Positions 35,501 to 47,410 of a stretch of DNA of 64,000 bases are shown piece after piece. Origin of the DNA: Earliella scabrosa (lineage: Eukaryota > Basidiomycota > Agaricomycetes > Polyporales > Polyporaceae); the NCBI GenBank assembly GCA_022605405.1, contig JABYQQ010000021.1, forward strand, positions 372,001 to 436,000, written 5' to 3'. Positions within the stretch are counted from its first letter, which is position 1. Every line of letters starts with the position of its first letter. A program made the translations under genes and the position numbers. Under the pieces are notes generated by a model. The model did no database searches, was not told the origin of the DNA, and saw only the letters and a program-made list of their open reading frames with translations.

Positions 35501-37475
35501 GGTCATCCCTGCGGTCAACACCATCATCTACCTCGCACTGTGCGATGCCTCCCGACCGCAACGCAACGGGTTCGCTCTCGCGTCGACGGGGGACATCCGC
35601 TACTGGCTGACAGTGCTTCTGAACGTCATCCATCGGGCTCCCATGAATGGCGTCATGCTACGCCAGATATCTTGGGCCATTTGTGCGCTGTCGTGGGCGC
35701 TGACCCCGCAGACAAACGGAGTCACCATTCGGCCGCTGATACCCCGCTTGCATAGGACGCACAATCTATCCCAGGCCCTCACGGATCTCCTGTCGTGCGA
35801 CCAGGACCCTCAGGTACTCAACACCGTGGTTCTGGCGCTGGAGGGGATGCTATGGAACATCAGTCCGACGAAATGGGAGGACCACTGGGATCTGTGCAAG
35901 GCACTCCAGTCACGATTCGGACCATTCCTGATCGAGCTTCACAAACGGAGCAAGAATGGAGGTATCCCCACCCATCGGGTCGTTCAACTACTGGTGCCCC
36001 TCAGTCGGATCGCTGCATACCTGTCCTTCTATGACTATGACGGCCCGAACTACGCGAAAGTTCAGCTCATTCCGACCGTGTTCAGTCTGTTCAGTCAGCT
36101 GGGCTCGTCGAAAGTCTCAATGGCAGGAGCCATCGGCGGGTCGCAAAGTGGTGGTAATCCGCCGGAAGAAGGGCACATGGAGCTGGCGACCCGACGATGG
36201 ACTCAGAAAGCGGCCTGCAGGATGGTGCTCTTGTACCTGGACGATCCACGGTGGAAGCTCAACTATGCAGGGCCCCAGCAGAACGAGTTAATCTACACCG
36301 ACAATCTCGAGTCCACAGTCAGGCTCGGCAGCGACATTGTCTCGGTGATCAAGGCCCTTTCAAATGAGCGACCGGACGAGCCCAGATGGCGGGCGCTGTA
36401 CCCGTACACGCTCGAAACGTTCTGCACCATCATGCAGAACGTGTTCACACAAGGGTTACGTCCCACTTCGGACCTCCGCGAAGTCGGCGGGTGGGACCCC
36501 GACGTAGTGCACATGCTCAGCGACGCGCTCAAGTCGCACAACATCCTGGAGGTGCTGCTATCGTCACGGCATACAAGTGTCCATGTCGGCATCCTAGCCC
36601 CCGCGGTGCACTACATCTGCGCGACCCTCTACTCTGGTCGTCGCCCAGCCGGCGACGGCAGCGCGAGTATCATGAGCGGTACGGCCCCGCCGAAGAGCTC
36701 CACGAATGTGATGCGCTACGACCCTCGCCACCCCGCATACCAAATGGCACATGCGCTCAAGTCCGGCCGATTCTCCTCCTTCCTGCGCAAGTACACCCAA
36801 GAGCTCAAGGACGGCTCACATAGTATCTACCCCGAAGTGCACGGGATGCTCGAGGACCTGATCTGCATCGCCGGCTACCTCGCCTTCTTCGAGCACGTCG
36901 ACGAGCTGCCCCGGACGGACATCGTGGAGCCCATGATCGAGTACCTCCGCTCCCTCGGTCAGTCGCGCAGCGCGCCCGTCCAACTCCGGTACACGGCGTG
37001 GTCCGCGCTCGTGAACATGATCGCGCTGTACCTGCACGACGCCCAGCAGCTCGCGGCCGAGGACGACCCCGTGCGCTACTTCCGCGGGCGCGACCGGACG
37101 ACGCCGGACGACGTCGCGGTCGGGTTCGTGCGGATCCTGGCGATCCGGGACGCGAAGATGCGCAACACGGAGCTCAAGAAGCACTGCAGCGGGTGCGCGC
37201 TGGACATCGAGACGGCGGGCGAGTGGCGGCGGATGAATCGCATCCCGGACGCGTTCACCGTCGTTGCGCTGGAGATGATGATGGAGGTATGGGGCGGGGC
37301 GGACTGGGAGTCGACGACGGTGTGGAAGAGGCTGCTGCACCACGATGTAGGACGGCAGCTTCGGCCGTTGAGCGTGGTGGAGGGGGCTGTTGGGGAGTTG
37401 GCGGACAAGCTTGCTACGCGGGTGGAGATGGCGCCGACGAATGGGGTTCCGCTGGAGAGGCGGTTGACGACGTAG
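32588..37475 (+). CDS. DUF6535-domain protein 1
   Basis: Five exons (32588-32590, 32650-33142, 33199-33746, 33905-34039, 34092-37475) give 1520 aa. The first coding exon is just ATG, followed by a GTACGT donor. Residues 2-350 are acidic and Ser/Pro-rich with no fold visible. DUF6535 runs from about residue 365: WNSDLDSILIF, AALFSAVLTTLVIESYQTL, RVNVYWFSSLIISLSTALLAILAKQWVNYL, RHRQYRMDGLHKW, then two more hydrophobic helices ending near YIYPECPFKTSV. That is about four membrane segments. The rest, nearly 900 aa, is helical and HEAT-like in appearance, without recognised motifs. DUF6535 proteins are restricted to Agaricomycetes as far as I know and have no assigned function. A homologue with the same exon plan lies at 47411-52820 on the other strand. 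The ATG-only exon is an inference supported by that homologue. Confidence 0.85.
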
Positions 37476-39492
37476 AACTGGGGGAGAAAGGAAGAAGAGG
37501 GACGTGGTGTCCATAGTACCGCACTTTCCGGACGAAGATGAGTAACTGTGGACGGCAACCGCATTGCTGCCAGATATCTCTGCTCTACCCACGCGTTTTC
37601 AGTTCTCCGGCGGTCCGGAAACAGCCCACCATACGAGTGCGCATGCGTGTATTCGTCTGTCTGTAGGAAAGGACACAGGGCTCCCCGGCGGCTTTAGTAG
37701 CGAAGCTCATCTGTCAAATTGACCTGACGTGTTGGCTTCTACAAGTGGGGCGCAGGGATCCGGCGGAGATTCTGGAGGAGAAGCCGTCGCATATGCATAT
37801 TTTGCAGCGGGCCCGGGAGAGAGATGCTCGTCGTAGCATTCACCTGTACAAAGGCGATCTTGTCTGAGGTGCGTTTAGGCCTGTCAGCGGAATTCAGCCA
37901 CGGAGATCTGCACGACGGAAAGAGAGCTTCCCTGTTGACGATGATTGCATGGTTAGGTACGCGATGGCATGCTGCGACCCGTCTTCTGCCTTCTTCTGCT
38001 CGTCTCAGCACGACGAGATTGCGGCCGCTTTCCCATACACAGTTTTGCCTTTGACTTCGCTGGTCAGATATCACCGCCGCGCGGCCGCGAAGTCGCGCGT
38101 CCCTCGTGGGTCTGGGCCAAAGCTGCACCGAGATCGGACAGCAGCCGACGTCGATGCCGACGTGCCCGACCCTCCTCTGAGTCATGCGTTCATGGAGAGA
38201 CTTGCATATCTATCTTACGACCTCGTTGTCGCCCTTATGGAGTTGGCTTTCTTTGCGCTGAACGCGTCCGGACGAGTAGCCACCGAATAAGCGGGAGCTG
38301 GGAGCAAACGTTGCCAAGGCGGACGGTGCTCGATCTGATCTGGCGGGAGTCGCCGCACCGAGTGTCGGTGTCGAGGCCACGTGGGCACGGAGCCTTTAGA
38401 GTTCGGAGGTGTCCACGGCCGCCGACAGAGGACCACTCGGCCATCTCGGATGAGGCAAACTTTCGGGACCGACGAAAAGCCTCGGTCGGGACTTGACAGT
38501 GGTGATCTCTACCTGTCCTCGTTGTCAGTTGGGAGACCTGCGTTGATGCACACAGGACGCACGTTGCAGGGCACAAGAACCGGCGTGCGCTACTGGTGTG
38601 AGAGGTGGGTGATGTCAGAGCCAGGCACGAAAACATATCTGATGAGATCTCAACCAACGCTGGTCGGCCGCCTGGCCCAGAAGTACGTGATTTATCCAGC
38701 GCATGGGCGACCTGCGAACGGTGCCGGCGGAGCGTCCGAGACCGAGGCATGCACGGAGCAAACGGCTTGGGGGTGCATGCCGGGATGCTTCAATATCTAT
38801 GTCATGCTTTGGAGGAAGGTGGCGCGTTTGCAAAGTTCTAACGCCGGTGTGTTGAGCGGCGAGCGCATCGTCGTTGGCCTTGAGCGTCGCTAAATCCTGC
38901 AGCGTGTTTCGTTTAGGAGGATGGTGAAGAGCTGGGTGCAGTGTGTATTCTGAGCAGGAGGGACCTGGAACGTGTTGGTGATCATGACGACCGACGCAGA
39001 GTTGGCCCTAGCGCCCGGGTTCAGTTCGCACGAGGAGAATCCTAGTTACCGCATTTGGAAGAGGAACACGGGGGCAGTAGGCGAGGCTTGGGGTGGTGCG
39101 CTCCTCGTCTTCCTCCAACCCTCGTCTGCGTTCTGTGGCTCTCTGTGGTGCTTGCTGTGTCCGCTTATCTGGTCGTCTTGCGCAGGCGGCTGCTCTGCGA
39201 CTCGCTGCTCTTTCCTGGCCTAGTCTCAGATTTCGTTGGTAGATCGGCGCGCGCGTCCGTCCACGCTCTGACGTCCTGCCGTTGTATGTGCACACCGCGC
39301 GCCCCAGCTTCTCCACCGCGGGGCCGCTCCTCAGCTGTGTTAGGCATCACGCGTCCCAGCTACGGCCTCCCAAATATTTGCCTAGCATCGCCAATGTCTC
39401 TCCTCTGACTTTCTTTCGACGACCACGACGACCCGCCGCCCTACCCGCCTCCGCCCCCATCCCGCAGCGACAAGCCAGCGCGTACGCTGCAC
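37476..39492. other. Intergenic region with no supportable gene
   Basis: Several overlapping frames exist on both strands (37739-38185 minus, 37949-38290 plus, 38381-38893 plus). The plus frame ending at 38290 has a hydrophobic C-terminus but no start context or homologous motif I recognise. From about 39100 the sequence becomes pyrimidine-rich, probably promoter/5'UTR of the next gene. Confidence 0.35.
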
Positions 39493-42400
39493 ATGAGCAT
39501 GCGTATCTACCCTTCCCATTCTGGCTCGGAACGCGGTGACGAATCAAGCCGCTATCTCCCCACCAACTCTCATGCCTCCTCCTCCTCCTCTCCTCGACCA
39601 CGCAAACGCACACGAACACAAGCACCCTCATCCAGCACATATCACCACTGTCCTTCCCCGGCACAATCACACGCGCTCCTAGCTGAGCCATCCGCTACTT
39701 CCGACGCTGGCCCCGTTCGTCCCGAAAATCACTGCTATTCTCCTCGTTCTCAACCCATCCCCAAAGCTTCCCGCCGTATCTCGCAAAGTTCTCGACCCCT
39801 CTCCTGGCACGCGACACCCTCGCCAAGTGTTCGCGATCGAACTGTCGCGCTGACGCAGGAGGCGACTCCGTCTCGGAGTCTCGATCAGGACGTGCCACGC
39901 GAGCGATCGACCCCGGTCGCGCCTCCACTTGGCGCAGAGATGGCTTTGGGAGCAGCAGCTGCTCCAAGCAGGCGTCGCTCTGCCTCTCGTCTCGGGGGGT
40001 CCACTGAGAGGTGCACGAGTTGTAGGGAGCTTGGTACAAGGTAAGTCGTCAGACCGAATTGTTTCCACAAGTCGCGACTCCATCTCTTTCCACGCATTCA
40101 CACTCTTCATACTTCGTCCGCCCTCTAACTTCATCCTAATTACGCGCATATACTCAACACTTTTTGATACCTAGGCTCGCAATCCGTTGGTCTGCCGTAT
40201 TCGCACTCTTCCTCCTCAGTGCGCCGTTGGCACCTCGAGTTCAGGCCGGCGTTATCCCCAGTCCGACTCGTCAAGACCTCAATCTTCATCCGACCATCAC
40301 CTTCCCTTCATCCGCCGACCCTACAGGCGCCCACTGGTGGAGACGACAGGACACAGAGACAGATCCAATCTCGACAAGTTCGGAAGTGAGTCTTGTGCTT
40401 CACGGCGTCTAGCCACAGAGAACGAACTGACATTGTTGTCCAGTCGTCCTCGGATTCCTCTTCGATATCGGTGAGTTCAGCTGTTCCCCGAGGGAAGCAT
40501 CTTACCGATGAGCTGCTTTTCAGACGACGGCGCCTCCCAGCTCGACGACGACGACTACGAGGGAGCCCTCGAACGATGACCCCACGACTGAGCCTCCGGG
40601 TTCCGAATCATCATCAAGTAGCTCTTCGTCTTCGTCGTCCTCAAGCTCCTCTTCGCCAGGCTCCTCGTCTTCCAGCTCGACCGAGTCCGAGTCCAGCTCA
40701 CGTTCGTCGAGCTCCAGCTCATCAAGCGCGACCGAGTCCAGCTCGAGTTCCTCCAGCTCGAGCTCGAGCTCCTCTAGTTCGAGTTCGTCGAGTCCCAGCT
40801 CTAGCTCCAGTTCCACGAGCACAAGCTCATCCAGCTCCTCCTCGTCTTCCTCCTCAGATTCGAGTTCGAGTGCTACCTATACTTCGTCTAGCTCTGTGTC
40901 ATCTTTGTCGAGTTCGTCCTCCTCGCTCTCTTCGTCTACGTCTTCAGCCTCCTCAAGCCCCTCGTCTTCAGCGTCATCCAGCTCGCCATCCGAATCTTCC
41001 TCTACATCTATGTGAGTATCTTCTCCGTGGATTTGGCCCCGTCCCAAGGTTCCTGTTCGTTCTGTTCGTAATGCGCGCTCACTGCCCCGGAGACCTTTGC
41101 GCTGGTACCTGCAAGGGCTCCGGTGCACGTGAGCGCAGGCCCCGTTTGTTTCGCTCGCTACTTTGATGAGACCTGCGTTACGGACTCTTACCCATGATCG
41201 TAGTAGGGAGACTACTCCTCCTGCATCGTCCACGAGGACGAGTAGTGGTACCACAACGCGGAGGACTTCTACGTCCACGCGTACCGGGACTGTGAGTCGT
41301 ACAAGCACTAGCACGAGAGACAGCAGTCCATCGTCGTCCTCGAGGACCACGAGGACCACGCGAACCGCTACTACAAGGGGCTCTGGTCCCACGAGCACAG
41401 TGGAGGAAACTACGATGACGAGACCTCCTTCAACACCGTCCACGCGGACGGTTCGAAGCACTTCGTCTGTATCCGTAACGCGTGTCTCATCGTCGTCGTC
41501 GCGCCTGCCTTCAAGTTCCGTACCTTCCGATTCTTCTACTTCACGATTTACACGTCCCCCATCCACGCCATCCACGTCTGCCACGTCTCCAGAACCGACA
41601 CGCCCATCCTCTTCCTCTTCTTCACGGACTTCTCCCACTTCCACGCCTCGGACTACGTCAGATGTATCTGTATCAGAACCGTTCCTTTCGTCTACCGAAT
41701 CTGTATATTTATCGTCCACTCCGGAGTCTACATCCGCTAATTCTGTGTCGTCCCCATCCCCGCTGCCTTCTTCTAGTGACGTTACGAGCGAACCACCTAC
41801 ATCCGCTCCTTCTACCATCTCCACGTCCATCCCACTCACAGGCCCTACGACTATCTCTCTCCCGACGTCGGTACCGATCTCGTTACCTACCTCCTTCCCC
41901 ATCTCGATACCGACGTCCATATCGATCTCCGTCCCGATCTCCGTCCCCACATCTTTCCCAATTTCCATCCCCACGTCTTTTCCCATTTCCATCCCTACGT
42001 CCTTCCCAATATCCTTCCCCACCACGTTCCCCGAGCCCATCTCTTCGCCCGACCCGGTCTCGAGTGCGAGTTCCGTGTATTCCACGACCCTTGGCCCGAT
42101 TCCTCCTCCGACCGTCACCGCGTCGCCAGTTCCTGACCCCCCTCTTAGCTCCATCAGCCTCCCCGTGCTGCAACCGTCGTCGATATCGTCCATATCCGGC
42201 GCGACGACCCTGTTCACGACCGTCGTCGAGACCACGACGTACGCGACGAATGGACGCACGACGACCATGACCTTCACAGAGGTCATCCCGACCGGCACGC
42301 TCCTCCCGGGCGATCGGAACAACGGGAACGTGTACGTCGCCCCTACACCGCACTCTTGAGTCTCAGTGGCCCAAGCTAACCTCTCTTTCTTTTCCACAGC

Positions 42401-44305
42401 TTCGCGCACAACAAGGGCGCGCTCGCAGGCCTCATCGTCGGCTGTATCGCGTTCGCAGGCGTGATCGCGGCATGGGCGCTCTTCGCGTACCGCCGCCACC
42501 GAGTGCGCCGCATCGAAGCAGAGGCCGCCGCGGACGGGCCAGGCGGACGCGCGCTGACGCTCGAGGAAGAGGACGAGGACGACCTCCACGGCTCGTCCAC
42601 CACGCACTTTGTCGGCGCCGGTCCTGTCTCTCATGGCGCTGGGGGGCCGGTGTATGACCGTCTGCGCGGCGGGAATACGCTGGGCTCGCCAGTCGAGGAC
42701 GACGTGGGGAGCAAGCCTATGCTCGCGCCCATCCCGATCGTGGGTGCGGGCCTTGTCGGGACAGGCGAGAGCGCGTCGCTCATGCACCCCGCGAACCGCT
42801 CCGCGGCGGACGTCACGGCGCAGGGCGGCGGCGCTCTCATCGACGAGTTCAGCGTGGTCCCCCCGCTCAGCCCGCCCAAGTCCCCCGCGCGCTCCTCCGC
42901 TGTCCACTCTGTCGCGCTCGATCCTGCGGAGTGGCTGGGAGGCCGCCCGGTCTCGTACGCGTCTGTCCCGCCTGGGTCTCCGGAGCTTCAAGGAGTCGGG
43001 GTAGGGCCGTCCGGCTCCCCACCACTGCCACCGATGTCCCCGCCTATGCGCCCGATGAGCGCGACATCGGTGTACTCTGACGAAGCACTCTCGAACCAGC
43101 ACTCGATGCACAGCCCGGACCTCGCCGCGACCGCTGTTGGGGTCGCCCTCGGGGCGTACACGAGCAGGAACGGCAGCATGTCCTCGCACGGACACGGCGG
43201 GTACGCCTCCTCGTCCGCGCACGGCTCGTCCGGTGGCCACGGATCCTCCAGTGGGGGCCATCGCGGCGCCTCTTCCTCAGGCGGCCACCAGCGCGCGAGC
43301 ACGCACTCGCACGCGCCGCTCATCCCGCCTGTCCCGCCCGCGCCGCCTTCGAGTTTGCTCCCGACACAGACGCACCCGCCAGAGCAGCGGCCGCCGTCGG
43401 CCTACCGCGACATCGAGGACGACGGACGCTCGACAGGGCGCGTGAGTGGGCTCGTCGCTCGCTCGCTGCGCGGTCTCAGATTACGCAGCGGGAGCGCGCG
43501 CGCGTCCGTCGCGTCGCTCCCCAACGTTAACGTGCCTTCCTCGGCGGTCTCTCCCGCGGCGTCCACGACTTTGCTCTCTGCGGGGAGCGCGAGCCCCCGC
43601 ACGTCCGTGTACGACCCCGCGTTCGTGCGCCGGTCGTCGATCGTCCGCCCGCAGTCGCCGACGATGCTGGGCGCGCTGCCGGGCCCCGCGATTCAGATGC
43701 GGCACGAGCCGACGATCCCGGAGGGCGCGCTCCCGCCGACGACGCCGGGGCTCTCGCGGTTGGGGGCGGGGGTAGGGTGGCTGCACGCGTCGCCGGACAT
43801 GCCGAGCCCTGCGCTGACGGAGGGCTCGAGCACACACGCGCCGGACGGGCTGCTGGACCCGCGCTTGAGCTTGTTGGGGCAGCATGGGATGCAGAGCACG
43901 GGGGCGATTAGCTTCCAGGACGATAGGGATTATTCGCGGCCGATTGGCGGGGTGCGTGTCTTCTTTTTATCTTGATGGGTGCGGTGGCTGACGTGTTTGG
44001 CATTTGGTGTTGGGTTTGGTGTGCAGCTGGTGAACAACAGGCAGTACAGCCGGACGACGATCCAGACGGTGTCGTCGCTCGAGTCGCACAGCACCGAGGC
44101 GACGCAGATGCCGCATTTCGACCCTCAAGCTCTAGTGGAGCCCACGGAGGTTCCCCTGCCCCTCCCGACGCCGACGGAGCAGCCGCTGCCTCTTGCGTCT
44201 CCAGCCTCGGAGATCGAGCCGACGCCGATGCCGACGCGGTCGCAGACTCCCCAGCCGCAACTCGCGTTGACCGTCGAGGAGGTGACGACGCCGCGCGCCG
44301 TGTAG
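39493..44305 (+). CDS. Ser/Thr-rich single-pass cell-surface protein
   Basis: Seven exons (39493-40040, 40175-40385, 40444-40470, 40524-41011, 41204-42331, 42400-43951, 44027-44305) give 1410 aa. A hydrophobic segment (AIRWSAVFALFLLSAPLAP, residues about 185-203) acts as signal or signal-anchor. Next come an almost pure Ser tract (residues about 283-420), a Thr/Ser/Pro region with 8-residue PTSFPISI repeats, and TTTYATNGRTTT. A membrane helix (ALAGLIVGCIAFAGVIAAWALFAY, about 809-831) precedes a basic RRHRVRR stop-transfer and a 570-residue Ser/Pro/Gly-rich cytosolic tail. The layout resembles fungal cell-wall stress sensors (Wsc/Mid2 type) but no WSC domain is present. The start is uncertain: an ATG at 39940 in the same frame would give a shorter N-terminus and turn the first hydrophobic segment into a signal peptide. 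The exon 5 acceptor could also be three bases later. The 794-aa frame on the opposite strand is a shadow. Confidence 0.75.
41858..42027 (+). repeat. 24-bp in-frame tandem repeats (PTSFPISI)
   Basis: About seven imperfect copies of a 24-base unit coding for P-T-S-F-P-I-S-I inside exon 5 of the surface protein. The hydrophobic Ile/Phe at fixed spacing would give an extended, possibly self-associating stalk. Confidence 0.75.
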
Positions 44306-45037
44306 AAAACTAGAGCATGCCCGATGGCGAGCTCGAGCGCGGCGCTCGCACATGGACCAGGACTTGTGCTACGTGTGCTCCGTACTTAGAGACCCTGACC
44401 CTCGTACGTATCTTATTTTCCACCCAGGACTCCCCCGCCTCCCCATCGTTCGGAACACACGCATTGCTACCGCCTTTGCTCGCTCGCTCCTCGCCTCTCC
44501 CCCACACACGCTCTTTGCCAGAACCACACCAAAATGTTCTGTCTTTACCTTGGTCTTCTGGCCCTTGCAATTGCTGCTACGCTTATCTCGCACCTAATCT
44601 ACGTACATACATACTAACTCGACCTCCGCGCGCTAACTCCTGTCGTTGCTCTCGTTTCTTGGATATCTCGCCCGTCGTCGATACGTACTTTCCCCCGTTG
44701 AACTTGCACGATACCCGAAGTTGGCCTTGGGGCTGGCGGCGGCCCTTCCTCTCGTTTGACTCCGCTTTGTCTTGCTATTTTCTGTCGTGCGCCGCTGCCG
44801 ACCGTCCTTCCCCAAGGCCATTAATTGCTTTGTTTGATCCCGAAGTGACTGTAGCTGTAGTACACCTGTTCCTGTCTTCATGACGCATCCATACACGCCT
44901 TGTAACGTTCTAGTTAGATCCATTGGAGAATACACTCGTAATGCTGAACTGGAAGACCCGCGAAGCCCACCAGCGGAAGGCGGAGAAATGGTGAGTGCTA
45001 TGTACGTCTACCTCCTACTGTCCGATCTGCGCTCTCG
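44306..45037. other. Intergenic region between convergent genes
   Basis: 3'UTR of the surface-protein gene followed by the downstream side of SDR reductase 2. No gene is supportable. Confidence 0.4.
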
Positions 45038-46259
45038 TTACAGCCAGCCACGCGCCCTGAAGTCCTCGATCGTATCCCTCGTCGTCTCCTCCATCGTGTG
45101 AAGCGGGACACCAAGCAGTTCCCGCTGCTTGTCGGGTACGTAGGAGAGCAAGTGCGTCGCCTTCGTAGGATCGTAGGCTGTGTTCCCTGCGGGAAGCTCC
45201 GGATACAGGCGGTGAGCGATGGACACTGAGGAACGGACTCGGAAGGTCAGCTCACAGCAGCCGATGAACAGTATACCCCGACGGAGTAGAAGGAGCACCC
45301 ACCGAAATCTTGCCACTTGTAGGAACACATGTGGACAATGATGCGGTTTCCTGCGGCCTCGGGCTTCGTCACGGCGAGCGCGTGCGCCAGCGCGAGGTCG
45401 CGCACGTCGACGTAGGCCGAGCTGAGCCATATGCAGTTCAGTCAACGCTTCGACGAATGTTCAGCAACTCAAGAACGCACCCGTCGTTCGCCAATGCATC
45501 GTTGTCCATCTTGCCCTTCACGACCGTGTCGTACCAAAGGCGTGCGCTCTCGTTCAGGCTCTCGGGGGAGGACACCTCGTGCAGGATTGGCCCGAACACG
45601 TATGGCGGGTTGAGCACGACGAGTTCCCACCCGACCTCGCTCTTGTGCTTCTCGTAGAAGTCCCATGCGGCGCGCTCCGCGAGGGTCTTGCTCGCGCGAT
45701 ACTTGGCCCCGCCATCCGCGGCGCGGCCCTTCTCCTTGACCGCGACGACGCTCTCCTGGTTCCAGTCTTCCTCGGAGAAGAGACGCGGCACAGTGGTTGG
45801 CTCAAGGATGGCGGCGCAGGAGGAGGTGACGACGATGCGCTTGACCGAGGGCGCGTGCAGCAACGCAGAGCGCAGGACGCCTGTCGTACCCTGCACGGCC
45901 GGGGCGATGAGCTCGTCTGGGTCGTCGGCCTTGAAGTGGAAGGGCGAGGCGGTGTGCGCGATGGCGTCGACGCCCTTGACGGCTTCGTCGAACGCGCCTT
46001 CCTATGGAGGTGAGGGCATCAACGTATGTCGAAACAACCCCTGCCAGGATATACGCACCTTGGTGATGTCCTCGACAACCACGACCTCGAACTTGTCTCC
46101 GAAGGACTTGAAGAGCGAGCGGAGGTGCGTCGCCTTGTTCTCTGCGCGGACTGTCCCGCGCACTGCGAAACCCTTGTCGAGGAATGCCTTCACGACCCAG
46201 ACGGCAATGTAGCCGTTTGCGCCGGTGACGAGCACTTTGCCGGAATCAATTGCTGGCAT
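45038..46259 (-). CDS. NAD(P)-dependent extended SDR reductase 2
   Basis: Four exons (46059-46259, 45481-46001, 45303-45421, 45038-45225) give 342 aa. TGANGYIA binds the cofactor (residues 12-19), VTSSC carries the catalytic Ser, Tyr168-x3-Lys172 is in KYRASK, and NPPYVFGP follows. Exon 3 encodes SAYVDVRDLALAHAL and YKWQDF. The C-terminus ends DFRARGWL. It is nearly the same length, with identical exon lengths, as reductase 3 at 53456-54779, so the two are recent duplicates. A truncated copy of the same type lies just upstream at 46825-47176. A weak TTATAT at 46329-46334 is the best TATA candidate. The substrate is not predictable. Confidence 0.94.
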
Positions 46260-46824
46260 GGTTGTTCTATGTGCGGGGGAGATGTCTGAGGTAATGATGA
46301 GAGCGAGGTGGTGCAGGGGAGGGGTATCTTATATGTCGTGATAACGATCCGAGTCGAGTTTCTGTAATGTTCCATGGTGCTGAGCAACCGACCGAAGCCA
46401 TGACGTTTTGCGGATACTTCCAGGCTGAACGTTTCTGCATTGCGATCGGGATTCGGTGAGCAGCATCCGAGAGCTGTTCCAGCTGTTGGTCAACGGCCAA
46501 GCTCAGAATATAGGCTACGTTACCTCAGTCCAAGTTGCAGTGCCATCAACAACCCCATTGTCATTTCTAGGCCTAAGCGAGTGTCCTTTGAAGCACTTGT
46601 ATTCTCTTGCTTACTGTTGTAATGAACCATATACTCGGTCAAGTAGTTCTGCGCTGCTGCATAGACCGAGGCAAGTAGTCAGCAACAACTCGTATCCGAT
46701 CGGACAATCGCCAACAGAGAGCGTACTGGCGATCGGCGGATAACTACATACATAAATATGTATCAGTTCAGAGCCCTCAGCCGATGGTCAGTTGCAGGGG
46801 CACGACTTTCTTCCCGGCCCGCGA
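46260..46824. other. Intergenic region upstream of SDR reductase 2
   Basis: Promoter of the reductase. No gene seen. Confidence 0.4.
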
Positions 46825-47176
46825 ATATCGTCTGGGTCGTTGGCGAGTCCGGAGCGGAGTGTGCGCGATGGCGTCGACGCCCTTCATGGCCTCATCGAAC
46901 GCCCCTTCCTATCATGTGCGGACTGAAGGGTATCAGCGTGCATTCTTGAGAGAACGCTAGATACATGCGAACCTTGGTGATGTGCTAGACAACGGCGACT
47001 TCAAAGCTGTCTCCGAATGACTGGAAGAGAGAGAGCGGAGGAGTGTCGCCTTAGTACTTACCCGCGCCGCGGCCGGGACTATGCCTCGAACGTTGAAGCT
47101 TTGAAGCCCCGTTCGAAGGACACTCGATGTATCCATTTACGCAGGTGGTAAGCACCTTTCCGTTGATCTCTGGCAT
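46825..47176 (-). pseudogene. Truncated SDR reductase pseudogene 1
   Basis: The minus strand starts MPEINGKVLTT, matching the reductase N-terminus MPAIDSGKVLVTG, but the Rossmann glycine motif is broken and frameshifts and stops follow (for example a TAG next to the former VVEDITK). The donor region and start of exon 2 (GAAGGGGCGTTCGA) are still recognisable. The match ends after roughly 35 codons of exon 2, with internal loss near the left edge. The closest visible relative is reductase 2. Confidence 0.8.
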
Positions 47177-47410
47177 CCTCTCTGTGTTGGGAGGAGGTGA
47201 CCGGTCAAATCTTCAGAACGAACTCGAGGTCTCAGGTAATGCAGGGCAGGGCGGCGGCGCAACGAGCGTCTACAGAACCCATTAGCCGCCCACATGTTCA
47301 ATGGTGGCCCGGGGCGGCCGGTAATAGTACACACCTTCTGTCATCGACCTCCTGGCTTCACAGTCAGTACAGAATAGGTATGTGCATACAAACCGGTGCA
47401 TACAAAGGCA

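Noticed and set aside
40877..43261. 794-codon open frame on the minus strand
   Set aside because: Antisense of the Ser/Thr-rich gene; it is a low-complexity Gly/Glu/Val/Asp string produced by reverse-complemented Ser and Thr codons.
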